Positions 1 through 11,000 of a stretch of 23,841 bases of DNA are shown piece by piece (position 1 is the first letter of the stretch; each line of letters starts with the position of its first letter). Under the pieces are notes generated by a model, which saw only the letters and a list, made by a program, of their open reading frames with translations, was not told the DNA's origin and ran no database searches. This DNA is from Phaeoceros laevis. Lineage: Eukaryota > Anthocerotophyta > Anthocerotopsida > Notothyladales. The translations under genes were made by a program, and so were the position numbers. The stretch lies in assembly GCA_049999765.1 (NCBI GenBank), contig JBNGIQ010002178.1:1-23841 (forward strand), given 5' to 3'.

Positions 1-119
1 ACATTAGTGAAGGTACACATTTTCACCGCAGAGTCGGTGATAAAATTTGGGTGACATATTTTGGTAACGCCTGAGAATTAGCACGTAACCGTGATTTTCT
101 GCACATGCTGTGTTGCCAG

Positions 120-2485
120 GATTGCATCCACGTGTAATTGTTGATGGGTTTGAGATAGCAAAGAGACAAACCTTGGATTTTCTGGAGAAGTTCAAAACTC
201 CGGTTATTGTGGGGGATAATCCCGACAAGGAGATCCTGAAGATGGTGGCTAGAACAACTTTACGTACCAAAGTCAGTCATAGTGCTCGATAGAAGCAGCA
301 GGAGAGACTACAAGCTGAGTTGCATTGGGCTTCTGTTCAAACTAGCATGTAGCCTTGGCACGTTCTCACATGCTGCTGTCTCTATTTGTCCCCTGCAGTT
401 GCATCAACAGCTTGCAGACCAGTTAACAGACATTGTAGTAAATGCGGTAAGTCGACCTGGTACTTGTCTTCTCATTCTTCTTCTTTGCGGTGGAATAAGT
501 TGTCAACAGTTGAGTATGGATTACAGGTGCTTTGTGTCTGGAAGCCCGGCGAGCCTATTGATCTCTTTATGGTTGAGCAAATGCACATGAGACACAGATT
601 GGACACTGACACTCGTCTAGTAAGTCTATGGTCTGAAGTGATCCAGATCGCTGATCCTGGTTTGGCTGTATTGTGTATGTGCATATGTCGACTTCATCTT
701 AGCTCAATACTTGATTTTATTAGGTTGAGGGTCTAGTGCTGGATCATGGAGCCCGACACCCTGACATGAAAAAACGGGTCGAGAACTGCTACATCCTAAC
801 ATGCAATGTCGGTTTGGAGTATGAGAAGAGGTATTGTCAGCTGAAGTGATCCTCCAGGTGCTTTGTCATAAGTGTACCTTTGGAGGCATGAACAAATTTT
901 GGTGTGCTTGCAGTGAGGTGAACTCTGGTTTTTTTTATCATGATGCGGAGACAAGAGAAAAAATGGTAGCTGCTGAAAGGAAGCACGTGGATGACAAAGT
1001 ACACAAGATCATTGCTTTGAAGAAGAAGGTATATGGTCGGGACTTTACTGCCCACTTTCAGCATGGTCTGAAGGGTTTTTTGCAGCTGAAGAGCTTTTGG
1101 GGTGCTGTCAGGTTTGTGATGGGACAGACAAGAACTTTGTGGTTATTAACCAGAAGGGAATTGACCCAATTTCACTAGACCTGTTTGCGAAAGAAGGGGT
1201 AATATGTCCTGCTATCCCATCAATTGCTATGCATGTAGTGGTGATGCTTGAGGACCCAGGTCCAGGTAATTAGTCAAAGTATGTACAGCATTGGCAAGTT
1301 CTTGCTCAAGCTCAATTGCTAACGAGTTGCAGACTTGACTTGAGACTGCCCTTGTAGATTGTTGCTCTCAGGAGAGCGAAGCGGCGAAACATGGAACGCT
1401 TGGTCCTTGCGTGTGGTGGGGAAGCTCTTAATTCCGTGGAGGGTCTCACAGAAGATGTGCTCGGGTATGCTGGACTTGTATATGAGCATGTGTTGGGCGA
1501 AGACAAGTACACGTTTGTCGAGGATGTGAAGAATCCACACTCATGTACCATCCTCGTTAAAGGTGCTGTTGTTGCTGGTTCTGTAAATTTTAAATTAGTT
1601 GGTAAATTGTTTTTGTCGTGCTCAAAGCATTCCAGTGGCTTATGTTTCTTTTGCACAGGCCCAAATGATCATACCATTGCCCAGATTAAAGATGCTGTCA
1701 GAGATGGCTTGCGATCTGTTAAAAACACAATCGAAGACCAGGCTTTGGTTTTGGTCAGCTACACATATCTTTCCTTGTTTTTGCTTGTCCTACCTATAGT
1801 AGATATTGTCTCCTTGTTCATTGTTGAAAAGCCTTTGTCTTGGCAGGGTGCGGGGGCCTTTGAGGTCGCAGCAGCAGACTACCTCCTGAACACTGTTAAG
1901 AGGACTGTGCAAGGGGTATGTATCTCACATCTGGCTGAATGTGAATTTTCTTATCTGGCTGTTGCCATATCTTGACATGCTGACCTGGACTTGGCTGTTG
2001 ATTCTACAGCGTGCGCAACTGGGTGTTGAAGCATTTGCAAATGCTTTGCTAGTTGTTCCCAAGACTCTCGCAGAGAATGCCGGACTAGATACACAGGATG
2101 TGTTGATTGGGCTGCAGGTGCTGTTCTCGACGTAACTTCCCCATACATAAGTTCACTCTACGTTTTGCTTCCTTTTCCAACTAACCTGCTTGGTGTCCCT
2201 GCCTGCAACTCGACAGTCCGAGCATGCAAACGGGAATGTAGTTGGTTTGAACCACAATACTGGAGAACCGATGGATCCTCATCTTGAGGGTGTCTTTGAC
2301 AACTACGCTGTGAAGAGGCAAATCATCAGCTCTGCGTGAGTTTTGTGACCCACATGGTTATCGTTCACGTTGTTGTGTTTTGATCTGAGCTTACCGTGAC
2401 CCCGACATGCAGGCCGGTGATCGCTGCCCAGCTGTTGCTAGTCGATGAGGTCATCCGAGCTGGCAGGAATATGAGGAAACCATAA
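120..2485 (+). CDS. CCT6: T-complex protein 1 subunit zeta (CCT6), 5' truncated by window edge
   Basis: This is a subunit of the cytosolic TRiC/CCT double-ring chaperonin, which folds actin, tubulin and other proteins using ATP. Twelve exons are read: 120-271, 399-446, 527-619, 724-830, 914-1028, 1112-1198, 1358-1562, 1659-1753, 1847-1915, 2010-2117, 2217-2335 and 2413-2485 (TAA). All junctions are GT...AG and all phases agree, giving about 422 residues of a family that is normally near 535. Roughly 112 N-terminal residues, including the GDGTT nucleotide-binding segment, lie upstream of the window. Landmarks are [69 protein letters not shown], the GAGAFE motif and the C-terminal [16 protein letters not shown]. 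Bases 1-119 are the end of an intron. No frameshift or missing exon is seen, so the gene appears functional. Identification is from motif recall, not a search. Confidence 0.96.
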
Positions 2486-2724
2486 GCGTCCGTCCTTTAG
2501 GAAATTAGCCACCTTCTCAATTGCGGCTCTAGCTAGCCTCTACGCAGAGAACCCGTGTATACTCCTTTCTTTCGGGTAGCAGACACTTGATTTTGCCTTG
2601 TTGAATTAGCTTGTATTTTGCTACTGGCCACTACGGATCACCAGTTTGGCACTTCCGTTGATAAGTGAAATCCTCAACTGAATACACCTTGTTGCTCACT
2701 TTGGGGCCTTGCCACCACTAGGAG
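2486..2724. other. CCT6 3' flank / convergent intergenic gap
   Basis: This short AT-richer stretch follows the CCT6 stop and precedes the stop codon of the minus-strand candidate gene. It should hold the 3' untranslated ends of both. No canonical AATAAA was found in it. Confidence 0.4.
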
Positions 2725-3127
2725 TCATGGCAGCTTCAGGTGCTTTTTGTACACAGGGTGTCCGCAAGAAGGGCACACACGGAACAAGGTGGGGTGGACC
2801 TGTACAGAAAGCTCCTCTCTAGCGAGTCCATTCTGCACATCCTGCAAACATAGGTTTGATGTCACCACAGCTTTCATTGGCATATTGTCCAAGCCTCCTC
2901 CAGCTTCGAGGACACCACAGCGGTCCTGCTCACCTTGACAAAGGTGAAGGACTGTGTCAGGTGACCTTTACCTGGCCAACTGCTGCCTCAGAGTGAAGCT
3001 GGTGAACTTTTCCTAATCCATAGATCGGCACGCAGCCTCTAAGCCACCACATTTTGAGTAATGTAAGCCTGTTTCTTGAATCGAGAATAGAGCTCCTTCT
3101 GCAGAGTTCCACCCCATGCTGCCCCAT
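2725..3127 (-). CDS. small hypothetical protein with zinc-ribbon-like C terminus
   Basis: I do not recognise the family. On the minus strand, exon 1 (3127-2972, starting ATG GGG CAG) is open for 52 codons and ends at a CAG|gtaaag donor. Exon 2 (2841-2725, after a tttgcag acceptor) encodes 38 residues and a TGA. The phases agree, giving a predicted protein of 90 aa; the intron is 130 nt. Exon 2 is the more convincing part: a charged stretch (NGLAREELSVQVHPTLF) followed by RVCPSCGHPVYKKHLKLP, where CxxCGHP resembles half of a zinc ribbon. Exon 1 is less certain. An alternative upstream exon ending TCC TTC ACC TTT GTC AAG|gtgagc at 2935-2930 also joins exon 2 in phase. More exons may lie further right. 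It runs convergent to CCT6, with about 240 bp between the stops. Confidence 0.4.
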
Positions 3128-3427
3128 GCCCTAAGATTGCAGCTCCATGCGCTCAGATTGCAGTCAGAACCCTGTTTCACACACAACGATGTCGTCAGAA
3201 GTGGACCTAGAAGTGATTCGCTTTGAGAAACTCTACCTCTCCTGGCGGACACTCCAAGCTCCTAATCACCTCCTTGCATCAACGGTACACCACCCGGTGT
3301 TGGCCCAGCACGAAACCAAGCCCTTCCTTACTCACTTTAGGTTTAAGATATTAAAAGCAATAACCAATCTTGCAGTGCTTTCTCTTAAATGATTAAAATT
3401 CATTAAATCTGTATAGGATTTCCAGGG
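3128..3427. other. intergenic, nothing recognised
   Basis: Upstream flank of the minus-strand candidate. Short open frames exist on both strands, for example 3147-3392 plus and 3013-3252 minus, but they resemble no protein I know and show no clear splice pattern. Confidence 0.3.
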
Positions 3428-3442
3428 AGTAGTAGTAGTAGT
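3428..3442. repeat. (AGT)5 microsatellite
   Basis: Five perfect AGT units. A second run, (TAG)4, lies at 3509-3520. Both sit inside the SINE-like element. Confidence 0.9.
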
Positions 3443-3594
3443 TCTTTTACGTGCGATGCAACGGAGGGCATCCTGGATGCTGCACGGCACCTAACTTCGG
3501 TGCACCCCTAGTAGTAGTAGCAAGATTATGGTGTTTAGCAAACTCCACATGGGAATTGAACACCCGCCAGGTATTTCGACCTGCAACCGGGCTA
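3428..3594 (-). repeat. SINE-like element with pol III A/B boxes and triplet-repeat tail
   Basis: Read on the minus strand, the element starts near 3594 with TAGCCCGGTTG (3594-3584), a near match to the pol III A box TRGYNNANNNG. About 32 nt further is GTGTTCAATTCCC (3563-3551), whose GTTCAATTC core fits the B box GWTCRANNC. It then runs through a (CTA)4 stretch (3520-3509) and a GC-rich self-complementary body, and ends in an (ACT)5 run (3442-3428), like the simple-repeat tail of a tRNA-derived SINE. No clear target-site duplication was found and only one copy is present, so the call is tentative. It could instead be a decayed tRNA-like sequence beside a microsatellite. Confidence 0.4.
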
Positions 3595-4860
3595 GACTAA
3601 TCTTTTATTTAGGGTGTGTTCTTGGCCCATTCTCGGTAGTCACAGGGTGGCGGGTGCTACATGTAGACTGTATACTGTAATACTGTAACAAGTTGCAATG
3701 ATCAATGATATTCATGCACATCCATAGGATGACATTCGTACAATTCCGGACTTGACAAGCATTCAAATTCTGGGAGCGCATATTGAGACGGCGAAAGCGG
3801 CATATGCGCTCGCCAGGAATTGCCAGTATCGCCGCGTGACTGTCAGCTGGGTGGCGGGAACATACATGACCTTCCGACGCAGCAGACGACGAAGCCGGGA
3901 CCTGGCCAGGCAAAGACCTGGAGTGAAGGCAATCGTGCGCGCTGCAACTGGAATCTGAAGATCTGTCGCCCTGACAATCTATCGACGGGGTCCGCTAGGC
4001 CCGTTTTCTCTTCGATCAGCACCTCTGCCCACTTGCGTAGCTACACGCCCTGAGTGCATGCGAGCAGTAATGCAGGAGTGGCCGACCTGGTTGCTGCTAG
4101 TCTGTGCTGGGATGTAGTGCGCCAGGCCCAGGTTTTCTGCTCCTGCATCAGGACGCTTTTGCCCGCTTACTCGAAGGCGTGCTGATGTGACTAGGAGTAG
4201 CTGAGACGGCGGGAGCAGCGGCGGATGCATTCTGGACGGTCGCTTCTCGGGCTCCCAGGTAGATTCAGATCGGCGGTCTCTGCTGGTGGTTGATGAGGGA
4301 TTGCGTTCCTATGTCGGGATCGGAGTTTGTTGCAACCCCACCCTGTTAGCTCTTTCAGTGTGGATCGGTTTCTAGGGCTCTTGGAGCTTGAAAGCAGAAT
4401 TTCCGGTTCTACGTCGTGAACTTGTGCAGATCGAGGCCAAAATGCGTGTTGGTTCCATGTTCTTCTAGACACACACATGTGTTGACATGGATTTTGCTCT
4501 GTCGTCCACAGATCTTAAATTCAGACTGCAAATTTAGACAATTCGGCTAGGTGTCGGTGCGCTATGGGTGGTCCCTTAAACTAGGACTGGATCGTCAGGT
4601 TGTTGTATGCTTTGAAGGTTGCGAGCTATTCAAGCATGAGAGCTAACTCCTGTAGTTGATGGACATTCAGTGCGTAGCTTGAGCTCCTTTTTCCCGGTCT
4701 GTGGCTCCTGCACTGCGCTGTGCCGGGACTTGGGTTCGAACATGATTAGTGGGAAGGCCCTGTAGATGAGCCACGGGCCTGCAGCTTTCGGAGGGTTGGA
4801 AGGTTCAACTATCCCAATCTAGGAAATCTGTGCAGCTTGTGGGGAGCTGTCGGAAGCAGA
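3595..4860 (+). promoter_or_regulatory. ARG1 upstream region and probable 5' leader
   Basis: There is no supported gene in this 1.27-kb stretch. The open frames at 3752-3958, 3820-4053, 3979-4230 and 4191-4478 are arginine-, serine- or proline-rich and resemble no known protein. The right half, up to the ATG at 4861, has a higher GC content than the left and several short upstream ATGs, as in a long leader or a leader with an intron. I could not fix the transcription start. Confidence 0.3.
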
Positions 4861-7375
4861 ATGTCGGAGAAGTCAAGTACTGAGAGTACTCTGTCTGCTC
4901 CGCGCACTGCCGGCCGTCGGGATCCTTATGAGGTGCTCGGTGTTACTCGCGATGCCTCAGAGCAGCAGATCAAGACTGCTTATCGAAAATTAGCTTTGAA
5001 GTAAGGGCCTTACCAAGTTGGCAGCTTCACTCCTAGTGTCTGAAGCACAGAAAAAAATGTGCACGTTAGGCATATGACTGAGAACTACCTCTTGCAGGTA
5101 TCATCCAGACAAAAATGTGAACAACCCCGAAGCTGCGGATCTGTTTAAGGAGGTGTCATATGCATACAGTATTCTATCGGATCCTGACAAGAGAAGGCAG
5201 TATGATGACGCTGGATTTGAGGTAACTGTCGTGGTTACATCTTAAGACTGGATGGTTTGGTGACAACGGAATAAGTAAAGCCAAGAAAGCATGTCGTAAT
5301 GTGAGTCCAAAACCAGGTGTGGTTGGCACTCTTGTGGCGTGGATAAGCTGATGGTCTGACTGTGATGGGTGCAGGCAGTGGACATGGAGGGTCTTGACAT
5401 GGAACTCGATCTATCAAATCTGGGAACTGTTAATACCATGTTTGCTGCTCTGTTCAGGTGGATAGACTGTGCTGTGCCCTGTCCTTGTAGCTATTATTTG
5501 CTTGTGTTGTCACAACTAAATATCGTTACTCGGTGCTGGCTGGTAGCAAGCTTGGCGTTCCAATCAAGACAACCATCTCAGCCACGGTTTTGGAGGATGC
5601 ACTGAAGGGGACTGTGACTATCAAACCGCTACCTCTTGGTAGGCCGCATTCAGACAAGGTGACTATGTGTTTGGATAACAGAAAAGGGTCGGAACTGAAG
5701 GTGTCCTATTCTCCATTGACAACTTCAACAGAATCATCCATTGACTGTCTATGTCTACAACCATTTGACGCGATGCTTGTTGCAGGTAGAGAAGCAGGGA
5801 GCACATTTTTTTGGTGTGACAATATCTGAAGCACAGGCTGATTCGGGAATTGTAGTACGTGTAGTTTCGCCATCGCAGAGTAAATTCAAGGTACACCCTG
5901 AGGCCTTCCAAGTGGACTATTACTGATAGGTCTTCCCACTTTCAAAGCCCTCCCTACCTTTAGCAGTTAGCATTTGCATAGTACTTGTTGACAGGGACTA
6001 GCAGGTGTCAGCAAGTTTTCTGATGCTGCCTCTTCCTGCAGCTACTATATTTTGAGCAAGAGGAGAATGCTGGATTAGGATTGGCGCTGCAGGTTGGACA
6101 CATTTTCGCTTGTGTAGCTTAGATGGTGGATTATATGTAAATAAGTTTCTTTTTGTGGAGGGAAGTATACTTGCCCCCAACAATTGCTGGAGCTCTCTAG
6201 GGTATCGAGACATTGTGGTCTCTCTTAAAATAACTGATTAGTATACTTCGCACAGGAGGATAGTGTGAAGACAGGGAAAGTCACGTCTGCTGGGATGTTC
6301 TTTCTGCACTTTCAAGTGTACAGGTTGGATCCGACAGTTAACGCTGTGAGTCTACGTCTTTTACCTGGATTGTTCAAGTCCCTTGTTTCCTGCAAGTTGG
6401 GGATAACAATGTCCTTTAGTGGCAGGTAGAAGTGTTATCTCTAATAGAGGCACTCCATGTCTTGAATTGAAAAGAATACGTCCTGACACCGTGGTGATTC
6501 CACCAGTTATTACTGGCGAAGGATCCTGATTCAGCGTTCTTCAAGCGATTGGAGGGTCTGCAGCCTTGTGAAATGTCAGCTTTGAAGGAAGGAACACACA
6601 TATTTGCTGTATACGGTTAGCCTCACTCACCAGCTGTCGGGTTAGTTGCTTGTCGAAAGACACCATTTTATTTTACGTTGCTTCTATGTTGACCCCCAGG
6701 TGATAACTTTTTCAAAAGTGCATCCTACACGATTGAAGCTGTATCTGCGGAGGCATTTACCGACTCAGCTGAGAAGTTAAAGGTGGTTGAAGCTCAAATT
6801 CTTGCAAAAAAAGATGAACTGCGCCAGTTTGAAGCGGAGTATCGAGAGGTGTGTAGGATACTCCCCTTGACAATATTGTTTGCTCCTTGTTTCACAGTGG
6901 TTATCTTTTGCATGTGAACTGGTGTCTTCCCAGTATTGTGGAGTGCTGGACACTTGACATCAGCTCGTACATCTGACCAAGAAAATGTTTTCGTTGCAGG
7001 TTTTGAACAGGTTTGCTGCAGTTACACAAAAGTATGCACAGGAGAAGCATTCTGTAAGCCCATCTCCTTTTTGCAGAAGAGTCGCATTGTTGTTCTTTTG
7101 AAGTGGTGAAGACTTTATTCTTACGTTAAAATGTGTTGGCCGTGCACCAGGTGGACGAGCTCTTAAAAACTAGAGACAAGATTCATGAGTCTTTTTCGTC
7201 ATCCCCCCCTGCAAGAAAAGTTGGCAGTAAAGACCACCATGTCAAGGTTTCCGAAGATGGCAAGGAGGAAGAGTTCAAGGAGGAGGATCCTGCTACTGAT
7301 GTGAAGGACAAAAGCGGCAAATCGAAATCCAAGTGGTTCAACCTTAACTTCAAGGTCGAGAAGAAAAGCATCTAA
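4861..7375 (+). CDS. ARL1: ARG1/ARL1-type DnaJ (J-domain) protein, gravitropism-related
   Basis: ARG1 and its paralogue ARL1 are plant J-domain proteins, characterised in Arabidopsis as endomembrane-associated factors in early gravity signalling. Eleven exons: 4861-5000, 5098-5221, 5375-5457, 5547-5658, 5786-5890, 6042-6092, 6256-6345, 6507-6615, 6700-6848, 7000-7053 and 7151-7375 (TAA). All phases agree and encode 413 aa; Arabidopsis ARG1 is about 410. The J domain spans about residues 21-86 with HPD at 49-51. Family blocks follow in order: [90 protein letters not shown], a coiled coil around the exon 9-11 junctions ([19 protein letters not shown]), and a charged tail ending KSKWFNLNF. The first ATG in frame is used. 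ARG1 and ARL1 cannot be told apart without a tree. Confidence 0.95.
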
Positions 7376-8028
7376 TTCTTGTAGGTGGTCTATATTGATA
7401 GTTAATGGCGTTACAAAGCATGTGGGTTCGTTCCAAATTTACAAGCATGGGCTAGAGAGAATGAGGTCGGTTATATCCGGGAGCTTCGGGGGCGTCTTCA
7501 AAGCAATGCTATTTTTTTCTTTTCTTAGGTAGTACGTTGCATTGCCCTCCATATTGTGATTAGATTGTATTCTTACGTCTTCAAGTCAGCTTGTACTTGG
7601 TCGGTACGCGACTAGTAAGCAGGGTCGTCCAGTCGTGGCTCTGAAGTTGCTTCCTGCCGTTCCATTCTGCTTGTGCATAAACCTTGACCCGAAGCCAGGT
7701 AGCGGCGGGGTGTGGTAGTTACCTTCCGTCCAGCTGTGATTTTCGCTCATTGGGTTGTTGAGTTGAAGCCCACGGACATGTACATTAATCTGGACCTTAG
7801 CTCAGAAAGATTATTCTTCGTTTGTACGGCTTTCAGGGAGCCTAAGTGCGTACATAATTCCCTGTTGAGTTCATTCATAAGGTCAGAGACTCTCGCATAG
7901 ACGCATAGACAAGTTCCTGACAACCCCGATAGTATTAAGTCATCTACGGTTCTTTTCTTTGTGCATGCGCTGTTTCACATGTCACTGTTTAGGAGCGCCT
8001 TTAATGGCTGAACCATCCCTGGCTCGGC
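7376..8028 (+). promoter_or_regulatory. ARG1 3' flank and strumpellin upstream region
   Basis: This 650-bp intergenic stretch should contain the ARG1 3' untranslated region and the strumpellin leader. The frame open at 7712-7900 begins with GTG, is not recognised and has no clear splice partners. An upstream ATG at 8004 opens a frame different from the main one and overlaps the strumpellin start (see findings). No AATAAA was seen. Confidence 0.35.
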
Positions 8029-11000
8029 ATGTCCCTCCTTGGAGTTCAATTCCCCGAGAGGAGGATGATGATGGGAGAAGCCAGCGGGGTGGAAGGTACG
8101 GTGCTGCGGCTGGTGAGCACAGGGCAGGCCCTGGTGGCGGAGCTACTGCGGCTGTCAGACAGGGTGCCTGCGGCTTTCCAGGATCCTCGCTACGCGCCAC
8201 TTCTCTTCGACCTGCGCTATCTCAAGTCCCCAGAGCTCTTTGAGGAGCGCGTGGAGGCCAATGACGAGCTGCTGGCGTTAGACGAGGAGCTGCGGGACGC
8301 CTTCCTTCCTCTGCTCGAGAGGTTCTACCTGCTCTTTCATGGCGTCGTGCGCTACCACGGGGATCTGTTATCCTGCTTGGATGGGGAGGCAAACGGGCAT
8401 GGCCTGGCTTCCTCAGCTCTCGACTCTTTACTGGACACGGACGATGGCCGGCAGCTACTGGTGGAGGCGCTTCTCTTGCACGGGCTGCTATTCCTGCTGC
8501 TTGAGCACCGGATCCCCGGCGCTCTCAGGGAGCGGCTTCTGGTGGCCTTCTACCGAGCTAAGGGCGGGGAAGCCCGCAACTTTGATGCCGTCTGCTCGCT
8601 CTGCCGAGCAGCTCCTCCCGTCCCGGTTGCAGGTATGGCTGCCATGGCGGTGGCTCTGTTGCAGGCGCCCGCCCCCGCCGTGCCTGCCACTACGCTGACT
8701 GTGGCCAGACCTGAGGATCTGTTTGCTCGCTTCCCTTTGCCAAAGTACGTTGTGCTCACCACCATCGAGCGTCTGCGAGGAGGTGACATCTACAACGCGG
8801 TGCGGCACTTCCCCCGCCCCGAACATCGCACCACTGCATTGGCGGCTCAGGCGGGGGCCCTGCTGGTGCTGCTGTTCTATGCCCCTCAGATTCTGCATGA
8901 CGATGTCGGCGTAATGCGGGAGATCGTGGATAGGTACTTCAAGGGTTGCTGGATTGTGCCCGTCTTTCTCGGCTTCACCATCGATTTGTCGCAGGCATGG
9001 GACAGGTTCAAGGCAGCCAAGGCCGCAATGGCCGTAACTCTGGCTCTGCCTGCAGCCAGGGAGGTGGCGCATGTGCATGCTTCCAAGGTGGTGAATTTGC
9101 TGGGGGAGCTAAGAGTTTTTTTGCTGGAGGGGGTTTTGACTCAGGACTACGTTCTCAGGAACATGCCTAGTTTGCTCTTTTGTCTCCGAGAATGCAATGT
9201 TACCCTCCGTTGGCTTCTCTTGCAACGCACCTCAGCTAGTAGGAAGCTACGTGACACGGTACTGTCTTGTTGCGTTTCCAATGGGGTGACCGAGGACGTG
9301 CTTTTGTCGCTGCTTCTCAACACTTCAGCTTTGGAGTTTGAGTTGAAGCGGGTCTACGGAGATTTGCTACAGGGCAAGGAGACCAGGTGGCAGCAATGCA
9401 AGGCACATGCGGCAGAGTGTATGTTAGAGCTTTCGGATTTCTTCTCGGGATCCAAGGTTTTGTCGAAAAAGATCAAGGATGAAAATCTCCAGCTTTGGTT
9501 CTCGGAGATGGCTGCACAGGTGCAGTCTCTGGATTACAGGGAAGAGCATAGCGCTGGGCGAAAGATCCAGCACATGTTTGCTGCTTTGAAGGAAGTCGAG
9601 CAGTTTCACCAGATCGAGGGGAGCTTGCAAACGAAGCAATATTTGGCTGAGACGAAGGCCCAGCTGCAGGAGATGGTCCGCACTCTCAGCGTACAGGAAA
9701 GCATGCTTGCCACAATCTCAGTGGTGAGCGACGCAGCGTATTCTTGGGGCTTGGTGGGTGCTTTTACAAGTCGGATTCATTCTAGGATTCAAGAAAACCC
9801 TCTCACTATTATGAAGTTGCAGTGCCTGTTTCTGAAGCTCCGATCCATTTTGGACACGCCTCTCTTGCGGATTTCGCAATGTGGGAGCGCCGATTTGTTT
9901 TCTGTTTCCGAGTATTATTCCTCGGAGCTGGTTGCTTACGTGCGTGCCGTGTTGGAGGTCATACCGGTGAGCATGTTTGCAATCCTCAATGACGTGATAA
10001 CTGTGCAAACCCAGCGATTGCGGGACTGTCCCGCTCGTCTGGTGAAGGATAAACTTAGAGATTATGCTCAGCTGGAGGAGCGTTATGCTTTGGTGAAGGC
10101 CACGCACAGGGTAGCGGTCTTCACACAGGGCATTATGTCGATGAAGAAGACCTTTATAGGAGCCATAGAACTGGATCCGAGGCAGTTGCTGGAGGACGGG
10201 ATCCGGAAACAGTTGGTGAAGCAAATTGCCTCTGCCCTTAGTTTTCATCTTGTTTTTACCGCAGGACGGGTTGAGGAGCTGGAAGAAAAGCTGCAAGAGC
10301 TTATGCTTTCTTTGCAATCACAGAGACGATCTATGGAATACTTTCAAGACTACGTCCACATTCATGGATTACAGGTCTGGCAGGAGGAGTTCACCAGGAT
10401 TATCAATTATAACTTGGAGCAAGAATGCGCCACCTACCTGAAACGGAAGAACCAGGAATGGCGAAGTTTGTACCAAAGCAGGTCAATTCCCATTCCAGAT
10501 TTTCCAGTTCCTGCGAAGGATTCCTCGAAGTCACAGAATTTCATGGGGCGGATTGTGTATAAACTGCTCCAACTAACTCACCCATCTCGGTCCATGTATT
10601 TGTCCCCTATGAGTGGATGGTTTGATGCTGAGGGCAAGGAACTTGTGGGTCTGCGCACGTTCACTATGCTTCAAGCGAGCCTTGGACCTGCCGGTATGAT
10701 AGGCATTGACCGGTTGTTGAGCTTTGACGCGGCTAGAAGTCTTCAGCAATGTCTGTCTGCTACTTCAACCCTTCTTGAATCGGGCCTGAAGAAGCAAATG
10801 CAGCTCCTCAAGACTGCTCTGACCCCTCCTTCTGTCATACCTGATGTTGGCCCGTCCGTGTATGCAGAGGCTGCTGGACTAGTAACAGCCTCTACAGGAT
10901 GGACCTCCTGGGTTGAGAGTGTGGCACGGGTGGGCCAGCTCCAGCTGCTACGATGCCTGATTGCATCTCATATTCGTGCCGCCTCAAAGGTTGATTCAAG

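Noticed and set aside
2740-2940. Plus-strand frames around 2747-2938 (CPQEGH..., FCTSCKH) that loosely recall a ribosomal zinc-ribbon protein
   Set aside because: The matching residues fall in different frames and the spacing is wrong. The minus strand gives a cleaner exon with splice sites in the same place.
3728-3958. Plus-strand stretch with a protein-like start (IPDLTSIQILGAHIETAKAA)
   Set aside because: No recognisable family, no ATG, and an arginine-rich continuation. No splice partner was found.
4728-4740. GGGTTCGAAC, a perfect pol III B-box-like motif in the ARG1 leader
   Set aside because: No A box at the right distance and no cloverleaf could be drawn, so not a tRNA gene.
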